A stretch of 64,000 bases of DNA from Halomarina litorea (GTDB taxonomy: Archaea; Halobacteriota; Halobacteria; Halobacteriales; Haloarculaceae). The notes beneath the pieces were generated by a model. That model ran no database searches. It was given only the letters and a program-made list of their open reading frames with translations, and had not been told where the DNA came from. Below are positions 8,343 to 17,194 of the stretch, one piece after another (the first letter of the stretch is position 1; every line of letters begins with the position of its first letter). The position numbers and the translations under genes are program-made. Location of the stretch: contig NZ_CP100448.1 of assembly GCF_024227715.1 (NCBI RefSeq), positions 2,377,655 to 2,441,654 on the forward strand, in the 5' to 3' direction.

Positions 8343-8819
8343 TCACTCGCCGTCCGCCGTCGGACCCGACTGCGCGCCCCCGGAGACGCCGAGGACGACG
8401 AACTCGACTGCGAGCGCCAGCAGCGGCAGCCCCAGCACGACGGCCGTGAAGGGGTCCACGCCCGTCTCGCCGGTGAGGACGGCCACCAGCACGGGGAGAC
8501 CGAGTGCGGTGAGGAGGGCGGTCCGACGGCGACTCGTGGGCGTGTCGGACCCCGTGTCGAGCGCGGGGAGGTATCGCACGACGAGTCGGACCTCCGCGGC
8601 GGTGACCGCGAGGACGAACGCGAGGGCGAAGACGCTGACGACGTTCCCGACGAGCGCTCGCGGGAGCCCCTGTCCGGGGAGGAACTGCGGGAGGGGGCCG
8701 TCCGGACCGGCGAGGAGCGTGAGGGCGAACGTGGCGAGCCAGCCGTTCACCCAGAAGCAAAACAGGACCCAGACGACCACGGAGGGTCGCTGGGTGGAGG
8801 TGCGGGCGACCCAGGACAT
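8343..8819 (-). CDS. Four-helix membrane protein, function unknown
   Basis: A 158-residue hydrophobic protein with about four membrane segments (VVVWVLFCFWVNGWLATFAL, NVVSVFALAFVLAVTAA, ALLTALGLPVLVAVLTG, AVVLGLPLLALAVEFVVLG). The start is taken at MSWVART (8819); an ATG nine codons earlier adds a short basic stretch and is less likely. It converges on the acetyltransferase gene with three bases between stops. I recognise no family. Confidence 0.6.
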   Translation of the reverse strand: MSWVARTSTQRPSVVVWVLFCFWVNGWLATFALTLLAGPDGPLPQFLPGQGLPRALVGNVVSVFALAFVLAVTAAEVRLVVRYLPALDTGSDTPTSRRRTALLTALGLPVLVAVLTGETGVDPFTAVVLGLPLLALAVEFVVLGVSGGAQSGPTADGE

Positions 8820-8861
8820 ACCCCGACGGTCGACCCCGCCCCACAAATCGTTATCGACCCG

Positions 8862-9143
8862 TCAGGAACCGCCGCTGACCGGCGGGAACATGGCGAGTTC
8901 GTCGCCCGCCTCCAGCGTGGTCTCGTAGCCCTCGTTCGAGACGAAGGGATTCTTGGAGTTGCGGAGGACGCGGATGTGCTCGCGGAGTTCGCCGTCGTCG
9001 TCGAGTACCTCCGCGCGGAGTTCCGGGTGGGCGTCGAAGAGAGCGTCCATCGCGTCGCCGAACGTCGCGCCCGGTTCGACGTCCACGTCCACCTCACGCT
9101 CACCGGCCGTCTCTGCGAGGTTCGCGAAGAGTTTCCAGCGCAT
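8862..9143 (-). CDS. Ubiquitin-like small archaeal modifier protein (SAMP1/MoaD type)
   Basis: A 93-residue beta-grasp protein: MRWKLFANLAETAGEREV start, a helix FGDAMDALFDAHPEL, IRVLRN, and the end ELAMFPPVSGGS. SAMPs are activated by the E1-like UbaA at a C-terminal diglycine and then become lysine conjugates or sulfur carriers (molybdopterin synthesis). Here the diglycine is followed by one extra serine before the stop (TCC codon, 8865-8867), so the GG is not terminal. Activation would need removal of the serine, for example by a JAMM protease. It stands alone between membrane-protein genes. The family call is firm. Confidence 0.9.
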   Translation of the reverse strand: MRWKLFANLAETAGEREVDVDVEPGATFGDAMDALFDAHPELRAEVLDDDGELREHIRVLRNSKNPFVSNEGYETTLEAGDELAMFPPVSGGS

Positions 9144-9197
9144 ACCGGGGGTACTGGCTCCGGCGAAAAGAACCTACCTCACGAGGGCCGCCGGGAG

Positions 9198-10361
9198 TCA
9201 GTCGCCGGGCGTCGGTTCCACCGTGGGCGGGGTGCCGTCGCCGGCGGCCGCCGCCTCCAGTCGTCGGAGGACGGCGGGGCGGCCGATGACGTACAGCGTC
9301 TCGCCCGCCGCGAGCGTCCGGGTGCGCGACGGCGTCGGTTCGACCGACGACGCGCCGTCGACCCGGATGGCGACGACGGTGGGGGAGAGCGCCCCGACCG
9401 CCATCCCGTCGAGGGCGCTCCCCTCGGCGACCGTGACGACGGCCATCGTCTCCTCGGCGGCGCGGAAGAGCGCGGCGAACTCGCGGTCGTTGCGCGCCTG
9501 CGAGGGGAGCGTCAGCAGTCGGTAGGTCGTCGTGTGCGACAGGTCGGTCGCGTCGCCCTCGTCGACGGCGAGCGTCACCACGTCCCCCGCGACGCCGCGG
9601 AGTTCGGCGGTGGTGACGAGTTCCGGCCCCTCGTCCCACACCTGCACGAGGTCGCCCGGACTGGCGGTCCCCGCGGGGTCGGCCCGGACCGCGACGGCCG
9701 TCGTCCCCGGCGGGAGCGTCGGGCCGAGGCCCGCCACCCGCCCGCCGACGGCGAGGTACTCCACCGTCCCGTCGTCCGCCAGTTCGAGGTCGACGTAGCC
9801 CACGCCGTAGTCCGTCTTCAGGCGGGCGACGAGTCGGTCGTGGAGTTCCTCGACGGTCAGTCGCCGGGGGAACGACAGCGACGCGCCCGCGAGTCGCTCG
9901 TTCGTCTCCGGCGGGATGGGGTCGTGGTCCTCGATGGTCGCGAGGGTCTCGGGGAGCGTCACCGTCACCTGCCGACCCACGGTGTCGACGATGCGGCGGA
10001 CGTCCGGCCCCTCCGAGAACAGCGAGTGGCCGACGCCGTCGCCCGCGCGGCCACCGGCGCTCGCGGCCAGTCCGGCGGCGAGGAAGGTGACGACGTTCGC
10101 GAGCATCGCCCCCGCTTCGGGCGTTCCGGCGCCCGGTTCGTTGATGACGCCCTCGAGGACCGCGCTGGTGTTCAAGACGAGGGCGACGGCGCTCACGCCC
10201 GCGAGGACCGCGAGCCCCTCGGGGATGCGCGAGCGGGCGTACCCCCGGTGGAGGACGCCGACGACGCCCGCGGTGGCTCCCGAGAGCAGCGCGATGCCGA
10301 GGACGCGCACCCCCTGGACCAGCAGCGTCTCGGCCAGCGGGGTGGACTGGAGGACGCTCAC
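9198..10361 (-). CDS. Membrane-anchored TrkA-C domain protein (potassium module, second gene)
   Basis: A 387-residue protein. Three membrane helices lie at the N-terminus (about 13-38, 45-70, 84-102). A cytoplasmic part follows and ends in an RCK_C/TrkA-C domain (about residues 300-375: VVTVAEGSALDGMAVGAL ... GETLYVIGRPAVLRRLE). TrkA-C domains bind regulatory ligands and gate potassium channels or transporters. The start is GTG at 10361 and overlaps the stop of the upstream gene by four bases (GTGA). With that gene and the divergent channel it forms a potassium-handling cluster. Its own transport activity is not evident. Confidence 0.78.
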   Translation of the reverse strand: MSVLQSTPLAETLLVQGVRVLGIALLSGATAGVVGVLHRGYARSRIPEGLAVLAGVSAVALVLNTSAVLEGVINEPGAGTPEAGAMLANVVTFLAAGLAASAGGRAGDGVGHSLFSEGPDVRRIVDTVGRQVTVTLPETLATIEDHDPIPPETNERLAGASLSFPRRLTVEELHDRLVARLKTDYGVGYVDLELADDGTVEYLAVGGRVAGLGPTLPPGTTAVAVRADPAGTASPGDLVQVWDEGPELVTTAELRGVAGDVVTLAVDEGDATDLSHTTTYRLLTLPSQARNDREFAALFRAAEETMAVVTVAEGSALDGMAVGALSPTVVAIRVDGASSVEPTPSRTRTLAAGETLYVIGRPAVLRRLEAAAAGDGTPPTVEPTPGD

Positions 10362-11599
10362 GCGATGGCCCCCCGGAACGTCTCGAGGTCGCCGCCCGTC
10401 CCGACCGCCAGCACCTCGTCGCCGGCCTCAAGGCTGGTGTCGCCGTGCGGGACGAACCGCCAGGTCCCCCCGTGGCGGACCGCGATGACGGCCACGCCGT
10501 AGGCCTCGCGGACCCCGACGCTCCCGAGCGTCACGCCGTCGAGGACCCCCTCGCCGACGGGGAGTCGCCTGACGCGTCGGCCCGCCCGCCGTAGGAGCGA
10601 GAGCAGTTCGAACTCCCGACGGGTGCCGCGGGCAGTCACGAGGACCACGGGGTCGGTCTCGACGCCGAGCAGGGTGCGGGCGTCGGGGCGGGCGACGGCG
10701 ACGGTGAGTCGGCCCTCCCCGCCCGTCGCCGTGACGACGCGGGCGGGGGCGGGCGGCGCGTCGCCCTCCTCGCCGCCATCGGTGACCGCCTCGGTCGTGG
10801 CCTCGGGGACCGGTGCGTCACCCCCGGCGGCGGCCTCCCCGACGCTCACGACGGTCCCGGTGACGCGCTCTCCCGGGGTGAGGAGCGTGACCTCGTCCCC
10901 CCGGGCCACCCCGGTGGGGACGAGCGTCTCGACCGAGACGGCCCGCTTTCCCTCCGGGACGCGCTTCGAGACGCCGGAGAGCGGCGGGGCGGCGCTGGCG
11001 GTGGCCCGCCCGCGCTCGTCGATGCGAACGACCACCTCCGAGAGGTCGAAGTCGGCGCGCAGTCGGTCGGCGAAGCGCGTCTCCAGTTCCGAGAGCGGGA
11101 GGTCGGCGGGGAGGGTGAGTTCCGCCCCCCGGACCGAGGCCCGCAGGTCGGGCGAGAGCGACGGGTAGCCCTCGATGTCGCCGACGTCGCCCGTGACGCG
11201 GACGGTCACCTCGCCGCGACCGCCGACGAGGTCCACGACGTCCGCAGAGAGGGTGCGCTCGCGAATCGAGCGAAGCGAGACGCGCTTGGGGAACGACGCC
11301 CCCATCGCGTCGCCCTTCGCGTGGGCGTACAGCGACATCATCACGATGACGACGATGCCGACGATGACGGGGACGCCCGTGCCGACCGACCCGATGACCG
11401 TCGGGTCCGAGAGCGCGAGCAACCCGCCATTGACGCCCGCGATGGCGAGGCCGAGGACGACCACGCCGAACCCGGGGATGGTCACCCCCGTGAGGTAGCG
11501 GACGACGAACCCCAGCACCCACGAGACGAGGGCGGGGATGACGCCCGTCAGCAGGCCGAGATAGAGACCGTAGACGAGTTCGAGCGGGAACGATGCCAT
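10358..11599 (-). CDS. Membrane-anchored TrkA-C domain protein (potassium module, first gene)
   Basis: A 413-residue protein that parallels its downstream neighbour. There are three N-terminal membrane helices (about 5-35, 40-62, 75-92), then a cytoplasmic region and a C-terminal RCK_C-like domain (RRLPVGEGVLDGVTLGS ... LEAGDEVLAVGTGGDLETFR). ATG at 11599 is preferred because sequence further out reads as promoter. The gene is divergent from the RCK-containing channel at 11703, with 103 bases between starts, so both sides may share control. The pair probably senses or gates potassium flux; the partner is inferred from position only. Confidence 0.78.
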   Translation of the reverse strand: MASFPLELVYGLYLGLLTGVIPALVSWVLGFVVRYLTGVTIPGFGVVVLGLAIAGVNGGLLALSDPTVIGSVGTGVPVIVGIVVIVMMSLYAHAKGDAMGASFPKRVSLRSIRERTLSADVVDLVGGRGEVTVRVTGDVGDIEGYPSLSPDLRASVRGAELTLPADLPLSELETRFADRLRADFDLSEVVVRIDERGRATASAAPPLSGVSKRVPEGKRAVSVETLVPTGVARGDEVTLLTPGERVTGTVVSVGEAAAGGDAPVPEATTEAVTDGGEEGDAPPAPARVVTATGGEGRLTVAVARPDARTLLGVETDPVVLVTARGTRREFELLSLLRRAGRRVRRLPVGEGVLDGVTLGSVGVREAYGVAVIAVRHGGTWRFVPHGDTSLEAGDEVLAVGTGGDLETFRGAIA

Positions 11600-11671
11600 G
11601 TTCCGCGGTGGGAATCTGCGTACAAAGGCGTACCGAACGCATTGGGTCCCGGTATCGACCGAAAGAAGCCG

Positions 11672-11705
11672 TTTTTTCTCCCCGGGGACCACAGGGAGAG
11701 GTATG
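11672..11705 (+). promoter_or_regulatory. T-run promoter and start context of the potassium channel gene
   Basis: Six Ts (11672-11677) are centred about 28 bases before the ATG at 11703. The final 16 bases including the ATG (11690-11705, ending GGGAGAGGTATG) are identical to those before deoC (19300-19315), which also has its T-run at the same distance. Confidence 0.5.
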
Positions 11706-12923
11706 GCACACCGGGGAGGACGACGACAGTCGACCGGGGGTGGCGACCGGCCACGCCTCCTGCGTGCGCGCGTCGCCGTCCTCCTGACCGCCCTCGTCGC
11801 CCTGCTCTCGTTCGCGACGGGCGTCGTCAACATCGCGGCGACGGGCTTCGACCTGCCGGGTCCGCTGGCGGGTGTCGTCCCCCAGTCCATCCAGCAGACC
11901 GCGGGGTTCACCGGGACGATGACGGGCTTCCTGATGCTCGTCGGCGCGTACGCGCTCCGGCAGGGGCTGCGAACCGGGTGGTACATGACGGTCGTACTGC
12001 TGCCGGTGACGGCGATACAGGGCGTCCTGCAGGCGAGTCAGTTCTCGCTCCCGCTGGTCGTCCTCTCGCTGGTGAGCTTTCCGGCCGTCCTCGCCAACCG
12101 CCGCGTGTTCACCCGGGAGACGCAGTTGACGACGGGGCAACTCGCCGCGCTGGGGGCACTCGTCGGCAGCCTCGTCTACGGTACCGCCGGGTCGTGGGTC
12201 CTGCGCGAGGAGTTCCCGGAGGGGGCCATCACGAACCCCATCGACGCCCTCTGGTACGCCGTCGTCACCGCGAGCACCGTCGGCTACGGGGACGTGACGC
12301 CAACCAGCCCCGTCGGACGGCTGTTCGGCCTCAGTTACCTCATCGTCGGGACGGCGAGTTTCGCCATCGCACTGGGGACGCTGCTCGGCCCGGCCATCGA
12401 AGCGCGCTTCGAGAAAGCACTCGGAACCATGAGCGACACAGATATCGACCTCCTCGAGAACCACGTCATCGTCGTCGGCTTCGGTGACCTGACCGAACCG
12501 ATACTGGAAGAACTCGGTGCCGACTCCGTCGACACCGTCATCGTCACCCGGTCGACGGACCGCGCGGTCGAACTTCGCGATCGCGGCTTCGAGGTGTTCA
12601 CGGGCGACCCGAGCGACGAGGAACCCCTCAGACGCGTCGGCATCGAACGCGCCCGGGCGCTCGTCGCGGCCACCGACGACGACGCACAGGACGCACTCGC
12701 CATCCTCACCGCCCGCGAACTCAACCCGGACATCCGCATCGTCGCGGGCGCGACCGACCGCGAGAACACCAAGAAACTCCGGCGGGCGGGGGCGGACTCC
12801 GTCATCAGCCCCGCGGTCATCGGCGGGCACCTCCTCGTCCGGAGCGCGCTGGGCGACGGGGAGATGGAGGACCTCGCCGACCGCCTCCTGAGCGAGGACG
12901 ACGGGGGCGACCCGAGAGAGTGA
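11703..12923 (+). CDS. Potassium channel with RCK (TrkA-N) domain
   Basis: A 406-residue protein. Several membrane segments (about 22-44, 70-86, 94-132, 148-165) lead to a pore loop with the selectivity filter TVGYGD (192-197) and the last helix (about 206-230). A cytoplasmic RCK domain follows: NHVIVVGFGDLTEPILEEL is its nucleotide-binding turn, with the third glycine replaced, and it ends LRRAGADSVISPAVIGGHLL. No RCK_C domain follows; separate proteins with that domain are encoded divergently next door. It is probably a voltage- or ligand-regulated potassium channel of the plasma membrane. Confidence 0.9.
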   Translation: MAHRGGRRQSTGGGDRPRLLRARVAVLLTALVALLSFATGVVNIAATGFDLPGPLAGVVPQSIQQTAGFTGTMTGFLMLVGAYALRQGLRTGWYMTVVLLPVTAIQGVLQASQFSLPLVVLSLVSFPAVLANRRVFTRETQLTTGQLAALGALVGSLVYGTAGSWVLREEFPEGAITNPIDALWYAVVTASTVGYGDVTPTSPVGRLFGLSYLIVGTASFAIALGTLLGPAIEARFEKALGTMSDTDIDLLENHVIVVGFGDLTEPILEELGADSVDTVIVTRSTDRAVELRDRGFEVFTGDPSDEEPLRRVGIERARALVAATDDDAQDALAILTARELNPDIRIVAGATDRENTKKLRRAGADSVISPAVIGGHLLVRSALGDGEMEDLADRLLSEDDGGDPRE

Positions 12924-12929
12924 ACCGGG

Positions 12930-13532
12930 TCAGCGCGGGGACGCGCGGGCCTCTGCGAGGAACCGGGTGACCGTCTCGTCTGCGGTGGCGGCCGTCACGT
13001 GGCGGTCGTACGCCGGCAGCGACATCAGCCCCGTCGAGCGGTCGGTCAGCGACACGTCGCCGAGCATCACGTAGGGGTTCGACTCGTCGCCGACGACGCC
13101 GTTCTCGCCCGCGAGGTGCGCCTCGAAGGCCGTCGTGTTGCCGACCGACGAGTAGACGAACCGGACCGTCGCGGCCCCCTCCGAGGACCACGGCGTGTAG
13201 TCGAACCCGTAGTCGGGGACGGCGACGGCGAGGACGGGGCCGTCGAGTCCCGCGAGCGAGTCGACGCGGGTGGCGGTGACGCCCTCGGCGGCGAACGCGG
13301 CGACGAGGGCGTCCGCGACGGCGTCAGCGAACGGCCCCTCCTCGGCGACGTAGAGCGAGAGGGTGTCGTCGAGGGCGGCACCGGAGCCGTTCGTCGCGCT
13401 CGCGGCGACGGTCGATCGGGCCTCGGTCTGACTCTCCATGGCGGCGAAGTCGACCGACGTGACGGCGACCCCGGCGAAGACGACGAGGGCCGCGAGCACC
13501 AGCGCGGCCGCTCCTCGGGCGGTGCGGTTCAT
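12930..13532 (-). CDS. Secreted protein of unknown function
   Basis: A 200-residue protein with an N-terminal signal or anchor helix (RGAAALVLAALVVFAGVAVTSV, about 6-27). A compact extracytoplasmic alpha/beta domain without cysteines follows (LYVAEEGPFADAVADALVAAF, VLAVAVPDYGFDYTPW). Sequons (NGS, NTT) are present. I recognise no family. It converges on the potassium channel gene, with six bases between stops. Confidence 0.68.
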   Translation of the reverse strand: MNRTARGAAALVLAALVVFAGVAVTSVDFAAMESQTEARSTVAASATNGSGAALDDTLSLYVAEEGPFADAVADALVAAFAAEGVTATRVDSLAGLDGPVLAVAVPDYGFDYTPWSSEGAATVRFVYSSVGNTTAFEAHLAGENGVVGDESNPYVMLGDVSLTDRSTGLMSLPAYDRHVTAATADETVTRFLAEARASPR

Positions 13533-13613
13533 GGAAGGGTGAGAGGACGCCCGAGGAGATGAACGTATCGCCGCACAGACAGCTATGCTGACACGGCGCG
13601 CGCGACGCGCCGC

Positions 13614-15125
13614 TCAGCCCCGGTAGTTCCGGTCGAGGATGACCACGTCGCACTCGAGGTTCTGGACGCGCTCGAAGGTGGGGCGGGAGATGAACCGCGA
13701 GGCGGCGGTCCGGTCGCCGCTCGAACCGATGATGACGAGGTCGTAACTCGGCGCGTTCGAATCGAGGAAGTCCGCGATGTCCTGCCGGGAGACGCGCGTC
13801 TCGCAGGCGGCGCTGACCGTCTCGACGATGTCCGCCAGCATCCCCTCGGCGTCCCGGCGGCGGGACTCGCTGTCGATGCAGTGACAGACCGCGACCCGAC
13901 CGGTGCGTCCGGCCAGACGGGTGGCGAAGTCCACCATCTCGTGGGCGGTGTCGCCCGCCTTCCGGACGGGGACGAGAACGCGCTTCCAGCGCTGGCGGCC
14001 GCCGCTGGAGCGGTGGACGACCACGTCGACGTCCCCCCCGAACAGTGCCCGGAGGAACCCCGAGAGGTGGTCGTCCTCGGTCTCGTAGGCGGCCGCGATG
14101 AGGTCGCAGTTGGTCTCGTGGGCGGTCCTGACGACGGTGTCCGCGGGGTTCGCCCCCTCGGTGGCGACGACCACCTCGCAGGGGACGCCCACCTTCGACC
14201 GGATGGCCGCCGCCCGCGACTCGAGGTCGTCGGCGACGATGGCGGCCGCCTCCCGTTCGGCCTCGTCGACCGTCTCCACGTCGCCCCCCGCGTCGGACGG
14301 GATGCCGCCGTCCGACGCGACCGCCTCGCCGTCCGGGTCCGTCCGGCCCTCGGCCACCCGACTCGCCTCGTCGATGGTCTCCTCGCTCACGAGGTCCATG
14401 AGGACCACCTTCCCCGCGTCGTGGGCCGCCGCGAGGCGGGCGGCGAGCATCGCCGTCTCGTCCGGATCGGGGCCGCGCAACGGGACGAGGACGTGGTCGT
14501 CGCCCTTCGTCGACTGGTAGAGGTAGCGGGCGCGCTCCCGGTAGAACTTCCGACGCCAGAGGACGAACGCCGCCGCGATGAGGGCGCTCGACGCCGCGAT
14601 GCTGAGCACGTAGATGGAGCGTCCCGACACGCCGAACGGTTGGGGGGCGTCCCCGGGGATGTCGGCGACGAGGACCAGCAGTGCGCTGGAGAACGCCGCC
14701 GGTTCCTCGATGTCGAATCCCCAGGTGACGACGGCGGTGAGGAACACCGACAGGGCTGCCCCCGCCACGTCGACGCTCATCGGCGCGACGGGGGAGAACG
14801 CCCGCCCCACCTCGAAGGCGACCCAACCACAGGCCGCCCCGACGGTGAGGCCCGCGACGAACCGCGTCGGCGAGGAGTAGCGCCCCGACGGGTTGGCGAA
14901 GAGGGTGTAGGTACCGGAGGCGAGCGGCGGGAACAGCAGGAACGAGAACGCGGGGACGGCGTTCGAGATGGCCGTCACCAGCGCGATGAGCAGCGGGACG
15001 AACAGCAGGACCGAGAGGTGGACGAGGTTGCGCGTGTGTTCGAGCCACACGCGGAACTCCCGCACCTCGCGTCGCTCGATGCGACGGAGTCGCCTGAACG
15101 CCTCGCGCACCCGCCTGCCGCACAT
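13614..15125 (-). CDS. HPP-family membrane protein fused to tandem USP domains
   Basis: A 503-residue protein. The N-terminal ~200 residues are an HPP-type membrane domain: four or more helices and the family loop FPPLASGTYTLFANPSGR with RYSSPTRFVAG. Two universal-stress-type cytoplasmic domains follow. The first begins HVLVPLRGPDPDETAML (about 229). The second begins RVLVPVRKAGDTAHEMV (about 382) and ends LVIIGSSGDRTAAS. HPP domains are linked to nitrite or other anion handling, and USP domains bind nucleotides, so this may be a nucleotide-regulated transporter. The substrate is unknown. It is a single gene. Confidence 0.82.
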   Translation of the reverse strand: MCGRRVREAFRRLRRIERREVREFRVWLEHTRNLVHLSVLLFVPLLIALVTAISNAVPAFSFLLFPPLASGTYTLFANPSGRYSSPTRFVAGLTVGAACGWVAFEVGRAFSPVAPMSVDVAGAALSVFLTAVVTWGFDIEEPAAFSSALLVLVADIPGDAPQPFGVSGRSIYVLSIAASSALIAAAFVLWRRKFYRERARYLYQSTKGDDHVLVPLRGPDPDETAMLAARLAAAHDAGKVVLMDLVSEETIDEASRVAEGRTDPDGEAVASDGGIPSDAGGDVETVDEAEREAAAIVADDLESRAAAIRSKVGVPCEVVVATEGANPADTVVRTAHETNCDLIAAAYETEDDHLSGFLRALFGGDVDVVVHRSSGGRQRWKRVLVPVRKAGDTAHEMVDFATRLAGRTGRVAVCHCIDSESRRRDAEGMLADIVETVSAACETRVSRQDIADFLDSNAPSYDLVIIGSSGDRTAASRFISRPTFERVQNLECDVVILDRNYRG

Positions 15126-15198
15126 ACACGAGGGCCACGTCCGGCGGCAATGGGCGTTTCGTCTCGGGGGTGAGGTGCCGACGGCCCGCCGGACCCGC

Positions 15199-15924
15199 CT
15201 ACAGGTGGGTCGTTGCGGTCAGCGCGATGCGGATGGCGCGCTCGACGTTGTCGCGGGCCTTCTCGGGGAGTTCCTCGTCTTCCGTCTCGCCCTTCTGGGT
15301 CCCCTCGACGAGGTTCCCGTCCACCGTACAGATGGCCCCCGCGCGCAGGCCCTTGCGCCGGGCGAGGGTGAACACGGTGGCGGCCTCCATCTCCACCGAG
15401 AGGATGCCCGCGTCCTCCCAGTCCTCGACGTAGGCGTCCGTCTCGGCGTAGTAGGCGTCGTCGGAGGCGATGGGGCCGACGTGCACGTCTTCTCCATTCT
15501 CCTCCGCGCTCTCGACCAGTTGCGTGAGCACGTCGAAGTCCGGGACGGCGGGGTACTCGACGGCCTCGTAGCGCTTCGAGGTGCCCTCGTTCTTCGCCGC
15601 GCCCGTCGCGACGACCATGTCGCCGATGTCGATGTCCGACTGGAGCGCGCCCGTCGTACCGACGCGGATGAACGTCTCGACGCCGACGCGCGAGAGTTCC
15701 TCGACGGCGATGGCGGCGGAGGGACAGCCGATACCCGTCGAGCAGATGGTGAGGTCGCGGCCCTCGAAGGTGGCGTTGACGAGTTTGTACTCGCGGTTCT
15801 CCGCGACCGTCTCGACGTCGTCACAGTGCTTCGCGATGCGGTCGACGCGGCCCGGGTCGCCGGGGATGAGCGCGATGTCGTTCACGTCGCCCTCCTCGGC
15901 GAGGATGTGGGGCTGTTTGGCCAT
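15199..15924 (-). CDS. Nucleoside phosphorylase, uridine phosphorylase type
   Basis: A 241-residue member of the PNP/UDP family, which splits nucleosides with phosphate into base and (deoxy)ribose-1-phosphate. The marks are IPGDPGRVDRIAKH (phosphate loop, about 20-33), RVGTTGALQ (about 90) and ILSVEMEAATVFTLA, whose Glu binds the ribose. The start is the ATG before AKQPHILAEEGD. Another nucleoside-salvage enzyme, deoC, lies 3.4 kb away on the other strand. In haloarchaea such phosphorylases feed ribose-1-phosphate breakdown. Base specificity is not certain from sequence. Confidence 0.88.
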   Translation of the reverse strand: MAKQPHILAEEGDVNDIALIPGDPGRVDRIAKHCDDVETVAENREYKLVNATFEGRDLTICSTGIGCPSAAIAVEELSRVGVETFIRVGTTGALQSDIDIGDMVVATGAAKNEGTSKRYEAVEYPAVPDFDVLTQLVESAEENGEDVHVGPIASDDAYYAETDAYVEDWEDAGILSVEMEAATVFTLARRKGLRAGAICTVDGNLVEGTQKGETEDEELPEKARDNVERAIRIALTATTHL

Positions 15925-15989
15925 ACGTCGGGGTCTGCCAGCGTGAGGAAAAGTCCCTCGGGTTCGCGGCGGGCGCTCGGGGAGCGGGG

Positions 15990-16634
15990 TCAGTCGAGCA
16001 GGCCGGACAGACGGTGGAGGTCGGAGGGACCGTCGAGACGGGCCACCGCCCGGTCGTCGGCGTTCCCGACGAGGACGCACTCGAAGCCGAGTTCGCAGGC
16101 GGGGTCGAGGTCACCGCGGACGCTGTCACCCACGACGACGTACCGGTCCGCGGGGAGGGCGTCGGCCCCCGCTCGGAGCAGTCGCGGGTCGGGCTTTCCG
16201 ACGCCGACTTCCGTGGGCGTGACGACCACGTCAACGAACCGCGAGAGGCCCGCGTAGTCGAGCTTTCGGCGCTGAACCGGGCCGTAGCCGTTGGTGACGA
16301 CCGCTATTGGGTGGTCCGCGGCGAGCGTCCCCAGTGCGTCGTGGACGCCCTCGGAGACGTACATCGCGTCGAGTTCCGCCCGCTTCAGGCGCGCGGCGAA
16401 GCGTTCGGGGCGGACCGACCACCCGAACTCGTTGGCGAGTTCGCGGACCGCGGCGGCGAAGGGGTCGCCTCGGAACGCGGTGAACCGAGCGCCGACGCGT
16501 TTCCCGAAACGCGCCAGCGTCGATTCGTCGGCCGGCAGGTCGAGGCTCTCGCACGTCGTGGCGAAGATGCCGGGGATTGCGGGGTCGTACTCGACCAGCG
16601 TCAGGTCGAGGTCGAAGAGGAGGGCCGTCTGCAC
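15990..16634 (-). CDS. HAD-superfamily hydrolase
   Basis: A 214-residue phosphatase-like protein. Motif I is LLFDLDLTLVEYD (nucleophile Asp, about 6-10), motif II VVTNG, motif III a lysine in GVGKPDPRLL, and motif IV VVVGDSVRGDLDPA. A helical cap lies between motifs I and II, as in subclass I HADs. The start is a GTG at 16634: no ATG lies nearby, and this codon puts motif I at the N-terminus as usual. It could act on phosphoglycolate, nucleotides or sugar phosphates. It sits 65 bases before the phosphorylase gene on the same strand and may be cotranscribed with it. Confidence 0.84.
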   Translation of the reverse strand: MQTALLFDLDLTLVEYDPAIPGIFATTCESLDLPADESTLARFGKRVGARFTAFRGDPFAAAVRELANEFGWSVRPERFAARLKRAELDAMYVSEGVHDALGTLAADHPIAVVTNGYGPVQRRKLDYAGLSRFVDVVVTPTEVGVGKPDPRLLRAGADALPADRYVVVGDSVRGDLDPACELGFECVLVGNADDRAVARLDGPSDLHRLSGLLD

Positions 16635-16684
16635 GTCCGCTCTCACGCGCGAGGGCGGGTTGGGTGTTTCGGCGGGACGACGAA

Positions 16685-17194
16685 TCAGTACACCAGCACC
16701 GTCACCACGACGACGAGGACCCACAGGGCGAGGACGTAGACGGCCGCCGACACCGCCCAGTGGCGCCGGACCGTCCCCGCCACCTCGCGCTTCTCGCGAC
16801 CGAACCGCGGGAGGACGACGTGGCCGAAGAAGCCGTAGAGGACGGCGAACACGCCGACGCCAGCCAGCAGGTGCGAGGAGAGGGGGAGGCCGCCCTGCAG
16901 GACCCGGACCGGCGGGACGACGGCCTCGGCGGCGACGGCGAGGAGGACGAACAGGACGCCCGCGAGGATGCCGGCGGCGTAGTGGGCGGAGCGCGCCTCC
17001 ACGTCCGAGAGGTTCGCCGGCGGCTTGCCGTAGAGGATGGAGGCCGCGGTGTACGGCGGGACCATCCCCTCGGAGAGGCGACGCATGGGGAGGCCCATCA
17101 CCACGCTGGCGACGAACCCCGCGACCATGGCGATGGCGACGCGGACGACCGGCGGCGGAGCGGTGATATGACCGGCGTGCAGGAGGAGGGTCAT
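16685..17194 (-). CDS. Membrane protein cotranslated with DUF63 protein
   Basis: A 169-residue protein with four hydrophobic segments (VVRVAIAMVAGFVASVVMGLP, YAAGILAGVLFVLLAVAAEAVV, HLLAGVGVFAVLYGFFGHVVLP, WAVSAAVYVLALWVLVVVVTVLVY). The start ATG overlaps the stop of the DUF63 gene by four bases (17191-17194), so the two are translationally coupled. I recognise no family for certain; the pairing suggests a shared membrane function. Confidence 0.65.
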   Translation of the reverse strand: MTLLLHAGHITAPPPVVRVAIAMVAGFVASVVMGLPMRRLSEGMVPPYTAASILYGKPPANLSDVEARSAHYAAGILAGVLFVLLAVAAEAVVPPVRVLQGGLPLSSHLLAGVGVFAVLYGFFGHVVLPRFGREKREVAGTVRRHWAVSAAVYVLALWVLVVVVTVLVY

